Below, one piece after another: positions 12,876-25,091 of a stretch of 60,000 nt of DNA (position 1 is the first letter of the stretch; the number at the start of each line of letters is the position of its first letter). A program made the position numbers and the translations under genes. The stretch comes from Membranipora membranacea (taxonomy: Eukaryota; Bryozoa; Gymnolaemata; Cheilostomatida; Membraniporidae): assembly GCA_914767715.1 (NCBI GenBank), contig OU612073.1, forward strand, positions 23,686,001 through 23,746,000. The letters are read 5' to 3'. The notes beneath the pieces are model-generated. The model was not told where the DNA came from and made no database searches. It worked only from the letters and a program-made list of their open reading frames with translations.

Positions 12876-13768
12876 TGAAAGTCAGCTTGTCATAGTGTTT
12901 TACAAGGCGCATCATCCTCATTTTTGCCTAGCCAATCACTGAGCACATCAGTTATATGATCAGATATAAGACGTTGGTGGTATTTTGTGCACATGATGCT
13001 CATTTTAGTACGAGGTTTTCTGGACAGATTGAATCGTTTTCTAGTGTTGTGACACTGTACATTTTTATATTGACTCTATTTTTAATAACAAATAATTATA
13101 AAGTGATTCCTAAGCAGCCAATATGTGATCGACCATTAGTCCGATTATGTCACTGACGTGCTCACTGCTGGCTGGTCTCCATATCATAACAGTAAAGTCT
13201 ATGATTTAGAAGCATTGTATAAGTCTACTTTAATATCGTATATTTTATTATGTATATTCACACTTATTTAAGCTTATGTGACGCCAGAGTTGTACTCGCT
13301 GTTAAAAAGGAGGACATACCTAATTATTACTTTGTCGCATTGCCACTACCAGTCAAACAGTGCTGGGGGGAGGGGGGTCTGCCTTTAATTTTATCAGTAA
13401 CAACAATATATTTGATTATAAATATACAACAACGTCCAAGCTAAGTTCGCTGAAGTACTATATATTTAGAATAACTTTGGTTAACTCTATCCCAATGCAT
13501 TTTTACTCTTTGTGTAAAATATTTGCCTAATATGAGTAAGTGAGGCCAGTCTATGTGTTTCCTCTGACCAATACCTGGCCTCAAGACAACCCTGGAGCAG
13601 TGCTCCAGAACCATAAGGCTTCTCAGCTGACAACATCATTATCACTGCCAGTTTTGTCGGATCGCTGAAATTGAATCAGATTGTAGTACAATCTGTTGGG
13701 CATAATGATTATATTGAGATACACTGGGACCAGATAAGAGTGTCTGAAGCTAGAAACCTTTATATAAA
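12876..13768. other. Intergenic, no gene recognised
   Basis: Sequence between the end of the Rubicon transcript and the end of the convergent lectin gene. Short open frames lack splice context. Confidence 0.4.
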
Positions 13769-13774
13769 TTTATT
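13769..13774 (-). terminator. Poly(A) signal of the lectin gene
   Basis: AATAAA on the minus strand 19 bases past the stop codon. This is short but workable if the cleavage site lies a little further on. Confidence 0.45.
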
Positions 13775-13792
13775 TTTCAACAATCCAGTTTA

Positions 13793-14784
13793 TTATCCAA
13801 CAACTACAGGAGCTGATATCATTCCTCTTTCACAGACATAAGAACGCTTGTTTGTACATATCGAGTCATTCCAAGTGAATCTGTCGTGTTTCGTTATCTC
13901 CGCACACTCGTCCTCGGCTAAATTGTTGGGTTCATTCTCCCGCCAATTTGTGTAAGTCATAAGAAATGTCCCAAAATCTTTGGATGACCACCTCCATTCT
14001 CCATCTATCCTTCGTCCTCCAATCCACCACAAATCGGCAACCAGATCCAGCCCTGAAATTATTTAGTCTTAATACAATCGTGAATGTTTGTGTTATGAAA
14101 TCCACAACGCATTTATCTCGGATATAAGCTTCAAATTAAATTGAGGGTTGGGTGGCCAGTATAATGTTATGGTTTGTTGTTAGGCTAAGAGCACATGCAG
14201 ATAGAAATCTACTGAAAAATGTCGAGCCTGGTATGAAAAATACGTAATCATCTTGGTTCTGCAATACATTTATTGTTTTTGCACCATAGATGGTTAAAAA
14301 GTGGCTTGCCAAGCATACGTAATAGCTGCAGAGTTTTTAATAATTGGAACGACTGCATGGTTTGACGCCATAGTGATCAGCAAACTTCAAATGACTGATT
14401 TGTTCTTTCCATTGCCTAATGTTACTCCTGTTATTTACCAGATCGCCTGCACTCCAGTTGCTCCCATCCACTGTCACTCCGCGGAGTGACCAGTAGAGGG
14501 AGAGCAACCCCGAATGCAGGCAAATGGACCAAGCTTGGTCTAGGTATTTACTTACTGTGAATCAGCATATATCCAGCAATGAATGAGCTCTTCTGTACGC
14601 TGTCTACTATAGCTAAGTCTCCTCCCATATCTCTACACAGACCCTGAGCCTGGCTCCAGGTGGTCGGTGTCTCCACAAACTTATAACATGAATTGATCCC
14701 ATTGATCCAGCCGGTCACACAGGAGGCTGTCAAACCAGAACCAACATCAGCATAATATATGTATCCCTGAGGCACCAAACATTG
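13793..14784 (-). CDS. C-type lectin domain protein (5' end unresolved)
   Basis: Two exons carry one long-form C-type lectin-like domain. Exon 14784-14556 encodes the first half, with SCVTGW, SCYKF and the LCRDMGGDLA motif. It ends with one base of a codon before GTAAGT. Exon 14052-13793 encodes WWIGG, the Ca2+/sugar-site motif EPN, WND and the closing SYVCE, then stops. All six disulfide cysteines of the long-form fold appear present. EPN plus WND predicts a Ca2+-dependent, mannose-type sugar site. The protein is probably secreted. A hydrophobic stretch like a signal peptide is encoded at about 15150-15072 (MKMGYAPC start), but no phase-consistent join to the next exon was found. An AATAAA lies at 13774-13769 on this strand. 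Confidence 0.8.
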
Positions 14785-15071
14785 CTAGATCTCAGCGGAT
14801 CCAATTTGGTTCCAAAAAAAGCAAGTTGGAGGCACTTAGCTAAGGTTTCCTAGCTCATTATCGACGTTATAATAATATATATTATTTAAAAACACCCTCA
14901 TCGTAAAATCATGTCGATTTTATTGCCAAAATTCATATCAAAAGAAACACTCAGCACTTAAAAATCATGTGAATAACTACTTCTTTGCGCAGCAAATTCA
15001 CAAATATCAATCACATTGCATTCATCAACCTCCCAATCAAGGAACAGAATATGGTTTGATCCAAACCATTG

Positions 15072-15150
15072 GTTGCAGCTGCTAGAGCCAATACCATAAT
15101 TACTGGTACTATTAGTGGTGTACAGGGCGCATATCCCATCTTCATACTTT
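15072..15150 (-). other. Possible signal-peptide exon of the lectin gene
   Basis: An open frame starting MKMGYAPC runs into a hydrophobic core (LIVPVIMVLALAAA) and a TNG cleavage-like site. It lies upstream of the lectin exons on the same strand. The candidate donor after it is in phase 1, whereas the next exon needs phase 0, so the join is unproven. Confidence 0.3.
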
Positions 15151-15343
15151 CCAAATAAACCATCCTTACATTTATATTTATTACATTTATTACAAACAAA
15201 TGTGAGCTAACAGGTGGCTGATTATGACGGAGTTTTGTTCTCCTTATCAGTAGAAGGAGAGCAGCTCTGTATGCAGATGAATTGAGGTAATCTAGATCTA
15301 ATAGGTCACATACAAGCAATGCAAGGCATGATATATTGTACAT

Positions 15344-16449
15344 AGGAGTGTCGGGTCATGTTTGTAGAGAGTATTTCATTGAATACAGTGAATTTTGTCT
15401 CCCCAAAAGAGAGAGATTGTTTTATTGCTTGCCATCAATGATGAAGCAAAAACTGAAACTAAACTTATCTTCACCTATCCTAAATCCTTACCTTCTTTCC
15501 CTCAACTTACCTGCTTGGTTTGGGGCTTGAATGATTGGAAAATGTCCCATCACTCTGACTGGAATCAAATCTTGCACTCACAACATCTCACTACTCAAAT
15601 CAATGTGCCGCCGCAGAAAAATTAGCTTCAACCCTGTTAACATGTAGTTATAGATGAAACTCGCTATAGGTTTGCGCAGGCCCACTAAATTTTACTTTGA
15701 TCCGTTTCTGGCATTGTCCCAAATTTTGGAGTCCAAGAAAAGTACATCATGTTGCTTTTTAGCTCTCTGTATACTTTCGTGAGTGGTCATAGGCTCTAAC
15801 TTTAGTTCTGACAGATCGTAGATCTGATCAATCACACCCCAAGTGACAACTGTCCAAGAGGATAAGCAAAGGAGTTGTCACAGCTTTTCTCGAAGTATTT
15901 ACAATTCAGCTGAAAAATTGCAAAAAATAAAGTATGTATACTGTTTAGTTGTTATTATGTGCTAGTGTTTATTGTTATAATAGAGATGCGTGAAACTAAT
16001 AAGAACAAAGATGTGTCATGATAACACTAAGTATATATAAAATATTATGGTAAAGAATCTGTAATCATTCATTAAATGTCATTCCAGGCTAGAGCCTCAA
16101 ACTAGATCCCCAGTTAGAGAGAGATAGGAGAGGTAGTACAAAGCAATATTAATCACATTTTGGAAAATTTAAAAATACACCCAAAGAAGATTCCTGTCTT
16201 TTTTAACTTTTGCTTCGTGAAACTTGAGATAACAGCAGAACACAAAAAAGATAGTATTTTGAGTTTTTACTGGTGTTAAGAGAAGGGTTTTATCTTGGAA
16301 TGGCCTAATTATTCATATATAATATTACATATCACATTTATTACATATCACTATCAGTCTGCAAAAATAAACATAGGCATAAAATTATAACAATATATAA
16401 GTGGACGGAATACAGTAAATGTATAATAGGAGATATAAAATACCTGTCG
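15344..16449. other. Intergenic, no gene recognised
   Basis: AT-rich sequence between the divergent lectin promoter side and the 3' end of the CIMAP1 gene. No coding exon was supported. Confidence 0.4.
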
Positions 16450-16701
16450 TTTATTGGTACATGCCTTAGCAAATCATCACCACAAAGTCACACTGGGTAT
16501 TTAGTACCTCGTTCATGGAGAAGTTTTAGTAAAAGATGCATAGGACTGAATGTGCGAATTACAGAGAATTAAACGGGAATACATTTCTACAACAGCTGAC
16601 ATTATTTCCTTTGTCTGGTGTTGCTTGACCGCAACTTTGAGCTTGAGTTCATCAAGGTGGCTATCATAGGTATAATGGATCGGACTGCTGCTGATATGTC
16701 T

Positions 16702-19221
16702 CTATGCCTCATTGACTTCAACAATCAAAGGCGTCTCGTACTGGGTATGTCTTATTCCGAATGAGTATGCTGCTGACCTATTCTTGATGGTTCCGGGTTC
16801 CTAAAAAAAGATCAGGAATGAGAATACGATAATAAATTTAATTCCATGTATGACGCCTGACCATAGGAGTTAGGATAAAAGTTGACGGTAGGGGTTAAAA
16901 GGAAATTTAAATCCTTACCAATGTGAGTCAAAGTGAGTGTCAGAGGAAGCTGACAATTGATCATTGACATAGCTATAGAGGATGTTCCTATTGAATCATA
17001 ACAAAGAGACAGCAAGACAAAAAGGGTGGGTGGATCTTAAATATCTGGGTGGCTGATTTTCGCCAGAAAACTTGTGATATAGGTCTTTTGCTATGCTTAT
17101 AATATAGGTTGGATTGTAAACTTTTAGTATCAGTCTGATTGTATACTTACACAGACAGTATGCGCTCCTGGTCCTGGTTTCTGAGTTGCATCACCAGGCA
17201 TTACATTCCTACTTGTCATGCTGTATACTGGAGCTTGATCCTTGAATATATCAGGTTTGGTAGTACTATAAGCTCCTGGGCCTGGTGTCTACAAAAAATC
17301 GAAGAATACATACACATATCATGCTCTTTATAAGATTATTGATAATTGTCTTCTTTTTTGTGAAGGGGGACAATACCAAACAACATGAGGTAACCTTATC
17401 GCGGGGCATCGGAGAGAACTCCCTGCCCTGACAGAACGAGAGAAACCATTTCTGGGTGCAAGGCTTAACGTTGTCGACAATTTCTTTCAAGTTTATTGCC
17501 AATCTCAGAGGATTTCCACAAGATATTGATACATTTCACTAGAAGCAGCCTTGACTAGGTTAGAGCCAGTATTGAAAAAGTCCATTCTTCAAAATTAAGT
17601 ATGTCATGTTAAGTTTTAGGTGGTTTTTTATCAATATTTTTAAATAGATCAGGTAAGAATAAAGGACTCAGTCAACATCAAGTAAAGCAATCAATATCAC
17701 TTACAAATAGGGCTGGCAGCTTTCAAATTTATCTTGTTTTTTTGGGAATAGAATTGGCACTTTGCTGTGATTGACAGGAATTTTTTTCACAGCTGCACTT
17801 GAGTTCAGGCGTGTGCTGCCATTCATTGCTGCCATTCATTATAAATACAATAGTTATATTATTACAATATTACTATGTCTAAGTAACAAGACTATAATCA
17901 AATAACTCATTCAGGTCACTTTAGCTAAATCACATTAGGTAATTGAGAATGAACTAAAATAATATGGAAATCTATCCATTTGTTCCCTAAGAGAAAAGCT
18001 CAAGTTTACATTATTATCGTTTGTACGTTATTATTGTTGGTTGTAATGATCGGAGTCATCTTACCTTTTTAAGATCTTCATGAAAGCTGCCGACCTTACT
18101 CCTGCCGACCATTGAGAAGCACGGAGCCTGGGGTTTACCTGATTGATGTGTTTTTGCTAGCATTGTGGGTAGAGTGTATCTACAATACACCCAATATCTT
18201 AGTTAAATTATATATCAGTTTTGCCTCTGTTTAGAAATTTTAAAATGAATGGTAAACATTTTAAACAAATCTACTGGTGCTTTAACTTCCCTCGATATGT
18301 TGTATCTTGGTAAACTGGATAGTAGAAAGCTTAGTAGGGCCTTATTATAAAGAGGAATCTATGAAGAGCTGAAAGTGGCATTCAAGGAGTGAAGGATTAC
18401 TACATACTACATATAACCTTCGGTAGTAACATTCATCACGCATGTATGTCTTGGAAGCATATGCATACTATGCTAATCGGCAATTAAAATTTGCAGTCTT
18501 CTGCTAACAATCTGACTTTTATATTCACCTGTTGGAAGCTGGTACATTATCACTACGCCTCTGTCTGTGTCTCGTACCAAAAGAGTAAGCTGGATGTCTA
18601 AAGTGAGCCTGCTCTCCGACCCCCTCTGGTGCGTACGCTCCTGGGCCTGGTACAACTAGTCTGTAACATACATAATGATATGTAAAGTAGAGAAAAGACC
18701 TGCTTTGATGTATTCAAGGACATTTCTGGCGTTCATTATGATAGATGTCAAGTTATCCAAGGTTTTTTAAGCAGTTTAATGTTTTTTGAGCTAAATACCA
18801 GCTTAACTCATATGTATGGTTGGTGTTTAATAATTCGGACATTGCGCAATTTGTTATGAACCAACTAATGAAAGTTTGAGTTGGTGTTTGATATGCACAT
18901 ATGTATATATATATATATACTGTTAGTATTTCTAACTTACCCTTTGAGATTTTTATGTCTACTCGATAGCGAATAGTGTGGGGTGCCATCTTTACCGTCC
19001 CTGAATATACGTAAATCCGGTTTGTACTTGGGTCCAGGACTACATTCATCTGCAAACTTAGCCCTCTTCAGACCAAATGGGAAGGCTGGGCCTCTCTGGT
19101 GGACGCTGCGTGTGTCATGACCAGGTTGACCGATTAATCCAGGTAGTCCGTAGGTAGCTGGGCCAGGACTCGAATACTCCGCCGCTATCGGGCCTCTTCT
19201 CTTTGTTGGTTGCCAAGTCAT
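16702..19221 (-). CDS. CIMAP1: Ciliary microtubule-associated protein 1 (outer dense fibre ODF3 family)
   Basis: Five coding segments on the minus strand join in phase: 19221-18941 (exon begins at 19233 in the 5' UTR), 18660-18529, 18179-18065, 17288-17151 and 16800-16702 (stop TAG). They give 254 aa, about the length recalled for vertebrate ODF3. The family's STPGP (SHIPPO) repeats are visible: SSPGPATYG near residue 18, CSPGPKY, VPGPGAY, TPGPGAY and KPGPGAH. The N-terminal W-P-x-x-R-R-G-P-I and the C-terminal SFGIRH...TPLIVEV signatures also match from end to end. These proteins bind inside axonemal doublet microtubules or sperm outer dense fibres. A ciliary or sperm role is inferred from family. 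One repeat is degenerate (VPASNRY). Which paralogue (CIMAP1A-D) it matches is not determined. Confidence 0.92.
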
Positions 19222-20299
19222 TCTCAAGAACTTCTACAGCAGAAAAAATTGTTCTTATTGATGTACAAAAAACCTGACTAATACTTGTGACACAAAGTGA
19301 TATCTTGTTCTCGCTATGTTGCTAAGAGTTAATTGCCAATACAATGAAGCCAATGCATTAACGAAAATCTTGGCTGCTCATACTTGCACAGTTCAGATTT
19401 TTTTACATACAGCATAGAAATATCAGCGTAGTTGACAAAAATGCAAGAAGAATATGTGTGCTCTCTGCTCTCGTTATTTTTATTACATGAATCGTCCTTG
19501 ATACCATAAATAACTTCAGCTTTACTCGCAACTCGATCAAGTTGAAAAAGTGAAAAAAATCTCAGGTCCAGGTTCATAAACACCTTGATTAATTCTAAGT
19601 GTTTGAATAACGCCCTGTTATTTGTATTCCCTGATAAGGAAAAGAACAGAAACTTTATCTTTCGTACAATTTGTCCTCAAGTTTTTATCCTGACTGACCT
19701 GCTACAATCACTACTCTACTATGGCATGTTTAATTGATAACAGAAATCCCGTTACCAAGCATCTGAACCTCAATACAACACCCAGGGATATGATTAATAC
19801 CATGTGATAGGCACAGTAATACAATAAATATATTATTATTGTAACATTTTAACTCAAACAACTAGCAACACTGCTATTTAGAAGGGATTAACTCACATAC
19901 AATTCAGAGTTTTGTCGTCTATTAGAGTTTGAGTTGAATTTTAGGAGCTTAGGGTTTCTCTCCTCAATGACTAATCCTTTAATTCTGTACCTTGTAAAAC
20001 CTCGGTAGCATGTAGTAATTGATTGTTATTTACTGCCCAGCAGCACAGGGTACACAGCATGTTATGCTTTGTATTTCTAATATGATACCCATAGCGTGAT
20101 TTGTGATCTTTTTGGAATTGATTTAGCGAGACAAATTCTGAGGGATGTCCTAAGCCTAACCCAACTCGAGAGGGTGGTTCAACCCTCTCACCATGGCAAC
20201 AGTCTTCTCTAACAGATGAAGTGTCATGCACTCTGATTCTCTGCTAACCCACAGGTGCAGACAAACTAAGTGTACCTTATGGCGGAGATTCAGTGTGGG

Positions 20300-22295
20300 A
20301 ATGTCGAAATGAAAACGGTTTCAGATTTGTATTATTTTACCTGCTAATTTCTGGATATGATGCAGGTTGAATTATTGCCTTGGCAGCAGATATGAAAGAG
20401 AGAAAACTGTGTTGCAATAAGTTTTCTGGTAGTCTGATTTGCTTATACTAGACATGGTTAGGTAGTCAATCATGAGTGTAGAATCGGTAACCGTAACCTA
20501 GTCATAAAAAGGTTCATACAAAGGTTAAATCTGAGTATAGATATACTTACAGTCACTCTCCTTATCTTCAGTCAGATCTATGAAGCCTCTCAGTAATGCA
20601 GGATGCTGCCGTGCTGTGAGTTACTCGGCTCTGTTTATCCCTCACTGTACGGTTACCATGCAGAGTCTATCGTCCATTAGTTCATAATCAACTAAATTAT
20701 CAAAATAGAGACCTTTCACATTATCCTATGCCCTAGAATTGGTCCATTAGAACTGATTGCTACTTTAGCTATTGTCAGTCTTGTTTATTTTTGACAAAGT
20801 TTCAATTTCAACTAACAACATTCAATGCGTGATTGAATTTTTAGCTTTTGTTCTGATTTTTCAGGGTCGTGTTGCAAAGGGTGTGTTGCCGCAATCCTCA
20901 ATTCTCTTGTGACACCAAGTCAGTTTCAAGTACCTGCTCCTTCATAAGCAAAAAATTGGAGTGCTATAAAAATAGCAACCATTGTCTGATAATCCTTTAT
21001 TGCCTAATCAGCCAAGCTCCGTTAGTCAGCTACAATGTTTATTAATTTCATTAGTGCTAATTAAACTATTTGAAATTTGCCGACATTGAATAGGAGTCGC
21101 TTGCTCTCGTAAAATTGTATAGGCGTACATATTTTTGTTTTGCTTGTTATTGGTGCAGGATTATGAGAGCAAGCTTTCACAACCACAACATGACCTGCAG
21201 AGAAAACATTAAGCCAGAGCTGTAAGCATTTCTGTCTGAACCTGATTCAAACAACACTCAGAACGGTGTTTAATTTGGGACGATCTGATGCTTGGAAGTA
21301 CTTATCCCCTGCCATACTTGGAGCCTCTTACTTATCACAGATAGCCAAGAATTCATGCTTCACGCTATGTTGTATATTACTCCAGGATTGTCTCCTTTCA
21401 TGTTGATAAGAGAAAACTCTGATGATTATACTTATGATTATATCGGGAAATAATATACGCATAATCATTGGATACTTATTTCCGGTTACCACCGACTATG
21501 TGTGTAGACATAATACACAGTTATAGTGATAATGGTTTGCTACTAAAAAAGTTCACACGAAAACAGAAGCGACCACCGCAAATTTTCTTGGTTCATTCCC
21601 AGATTATGCTGCCATCATTGCCTAACCTTAACCCTTGTAACCTCACATTGAGAGATCCATTACTCTTACATATTAAGGTAATCTAAGTTGGGAGAATTAT
21701 TGAGAGTATTATAATATACACAGTACCGCAGATTTAGCAGTTCTTGCTAATGGAGGGATAATCCTGCCTTATTATATGAATAATCTCTGATGTATCTCCT
21801 AACTGTAATAAACCAGATAAGTGAACAATTCATCCCTAAGATCCAATGTCGTCACCATAACATGATGATACAACCCTGTAGAATAATATTATTTAATAGA
21901 CTGAGATGTTATCTTTTATGAATGGATTCAAGACACTGGATGGTGCATGGTTTGGTTTATTGAGTATGAATATTTCATATGTTGTGTCGTTCATATAAAA
22001 CAATGCAATAAGAGTAAATATTTATATATTTATCTCTTTTGGTGAGCACGTTAAATGACTGTGGAGAATGCTTTCAAGATACACATCTCTCCGATCAGCT
22101 GGTTTGGAGAGCAGATGTTACACATTTCTAATGCGCCATATAATATGAGGTCACTGTCAGCTTTCCTGACATTTTACTGGGAGAAGACTATTTATGTGAG
22201 ATGACTATTTATGTGAGATTTATGTCAACCCAAACTGGTCATGTAGGAATGTTAATGTGTTTGACTCTAAAAGATTAGTTATCTGCCTTACAACT
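20300..22295. other. Intergenic, no gene recognised
   Basis: About 2 kb without supported exons. It may contain 5' UTR or promoter of the CIMAP1 gene and the 3' UTR of the secreted-protein gene. A short direct repeat (GACTATTTATGTGAGAT) sits at 22185-22220. Confidence 0.4.
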
Positions 22296-23465
22296 TTAAA
22301 AAAGTTTTCTTGGTGCTTTTATGTTTTGCTTGAAATGAAACTGCCTTTGTGGTCCAGCAGCAGGGAAGGCAGCTCTCTCTCCTAGAGCTGTGCCTCCAAA
22401 ATTTTCAGTGTTTGTAGCTGCATCAAGATTGGATACTGGACCTGATCTAGGAGTATTAAACCCATCTCCACGCTGAAGCAGGGCTGCTCCATTTTTCATT
22501 GCGTCATTCTGACCAGCGCCCAGTTCTCTGTTCAGCAGTGATTTTCCGATCGGTTGAGTCAGAAGAGCGGAGGCAGATGATACACCACTAATACCATTAG
22601 CTACATTTGGTAGGTTTTGCTGTCGATTGAAAAGATTTGGTTCGGATGGCTCTTGGGGATTATTAACATCAACATCCGGAGTTAAAACTGGGTTGATATT
22701 ACTGCTAATATCAGCAGTGCTCTGGAAGTCTTGCAGACGATCTGCTGTAGTGTTGTCGCCCAAGTTTGGTAATGATAGCAGGTTAGCGTCTGCGTGTAGT
22801 TCACTGACTTCTGATACAGGTATGGGTTGATTATTTTGGTCTTTCTTGTTACTTGATCTTGTGTCTGTCTCAGTGGCGGTAGAGAAAGAGATGGAACCTG
22901 TTGGGAGAAAGATTTAGTAATTTGAATATTCTACGTTATTAAACTGAGAGGTGTGCCAAGTTTTATAGATTGACTCCTAGGACAATTGCTGTTTAATGTG
23001 CATTGAATGTATTGTTAAACCCTGGTTACCAGCAATTGTGAGTGGACGGTCTCAAAAATAAAAAAGTCATGACAACCCGAGCGGACGATGATTTGGATTC
23101 TCTAATTCTGGTTTTGGTAAAAGCAGTTTTGATCTCATACTTCATTGCGTAGAGACACTCCGGATTGCACCCAACATAGATCATTGAGCTTTTAGTTTGG
23201 TAAGCTCGTCATAGAGGCTGTTTGAGCACTTTATATATTCAAAGAGGCATTATAGTGGGTACTCACGCGCTTTGTTTACTGGTGCGTTGGCTGTTCTTTG
23301 CTGAACACGTGTGTCTGTGGCTCCTGGCGTATTTGGTAAGTTGTGAAGTCTCGAAACAAAAAAGGTAGTGTCTCCCAAAAGTGTTATCAATCCATTTAGT
23401 TGTGCGCTTGTTACACTTAGTATGGCTAAAGTTATTAGAATGCTGACACTTGCTGATTCTGCCAT
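22296..23465 (-). CDS. Secreted protein of unknown family, 266 aa
   Basis: Two exons: 23465-23267 (ATG at 23465) ending in phase 1 before GTGAGT, and 22897-22296 starting after CCCAACAG and ending at TAA. Residues 1-21 form a clear signal peptide (ESASVSILITLAILSVTSA), with cleavage expected before QLNG. The mature chain is rich in Asn, Ser, Thr, Pro and Gln, has no cysteines or membrane segment that I can see, and looks disordered. The C-terminus becomes basic (FKQNIKAPRKLF). No domain was recognised. It may be an extracellular matrix, reproductive or mucus component, but that is only a guess. The join and signal peptide make the gene itself convincing. Confidence 0.7.
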
Positions 23466-25091
23466 CGTGACTTGATGTCTGAGAAGTAACTGAAGTTTGT
23501 GAGGAGACTGCAGGCGTCCTGGTGAGAGAAAAGAAAAATAAACACATTACAGGCGGATTAGGTAAGATAAGACAAGCTAAGTGATACTGCTTCTGAAAAT
23601 AATGTGATGGATACAATGTTGTGAATATTAGATATAAGGGGATTTAAGTTGGTTGAATTTTTCAAATTAATCTGGTTAATAGCTGATAGTGATATTAGCT
23701 GCTCATTATCAATGGATTATCGGTGTAATTTATAGATGGATAAGCAGACTAATGTTAAACAAAGTAACAACAGACGACTTGCTCTAATACAGGAACCATG
23801 AGCAGAGCGTCATACTGCGCTTAATGGATGAGTTCAGGTTGATAGCGATTTAGTATTTGTGTAGATCCGATGCAAATCGACTATCATCAATTTCTCTCAA
23901 TATCTCTCAGATTGCCTCATTCATAAATCTATACGTCAACCAAGGTGTATATCTCCTCCGCCCTCCGTATATTGGTCTAATATAACACATATTTTATACT
24001 GTCATAAACAAGCATACAATCATAAAATAGAACAGGCTAAGTGAACAGTTATAACTTGTAAGAGCATCTCTTTCGAATAAGATAAAAGATTGACAAGTAG
24101 AAACTTCTCTCCTGGTTGTTCTGCTTGTTGTGCACCAGGGAGTTCTGGACATAAGCAGAGAATACTTGGCAAACTTGAAATTGTCTCCTTTTGTAATAAT
24201 GGAAGGTAACTTCTAATACAATTAAAGCAATAGTAGTAGTGTTTAATCAGGCTTGCATAATACACTTAATCAACAGACTTATGCTAAAATTACATACTCG
24301 CAATGACCTGTAGCGGCTTCTGTGAATGATCTCTGTCTATGCTGTCATAGGATGCTACCTGATTTGGTTTGCAGCGAATGTTGTGATATTTGACGTTAAT
24401 GCTCTGTTAGTGCGTGTTGTTTGAAATTCCTAAACAATTTTAGCAAAAAAGGTCATGCATCAAAATCTTTGTTCCGTCTACTGACATGAACACAGTATCC
24501 CAGTGGATGTGGGTATATCAACATGGCTGTATAAAACATCAAATAGCCGAAAAAAACAAACAATATTGTTCATGTTGTATACATCATAAACATATAAATC
24601 GCTTTGCTATGTATAAAACATACTTATTACCATGTGCCTTCACAATTTCAGTATGCAAGTAAGTAGCCAATGACACAAGACAAGCAAGCCACGCCTCTTG
24701 CTCTGCTGGGTTTCAGCCAAATTTTTCCTCGAAAATCCCATTGCATCACAATGATGACATCTTATTTAGGATTTTGGAATTTCCCCAGCTATTATCAGTC
24801 AATTACAAATAAATTCCTTTGTAAATATGAGATAAATTAGCGTTATGATTACACAACACCCTACCTATTTAATTTATCAATGACAATTTTAGTAGGAGCT
24901 AATGCTACAGTTTGTTATTAGTCAGATGATTAATTCACAATAAATTGACATGTTTTAGATCGTACCTGACATTAAAGTGATCTGGACTTGTTTAAAGACC
25001 AGTTAAAAACTTTAAATAATAGACTGTGTTGTTGTGGATGAAAGTAACTGGTCACTGATTGAGCATAACTCAAAGTGGAGGCAGCCAGGAC
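23466..25091. other. Intergenic, no gene recognised
   Basis: Sequence between two divergent genes, AT-rich, with no supported exon. Promoters of both should lie here. Confidence 0.4.

Noticed and set aside
24020-24265. Minus-strand 81-aa open frame
   Set aside because: No splice partner, no domain and unremarkable codon use in an AT-rich spacer.
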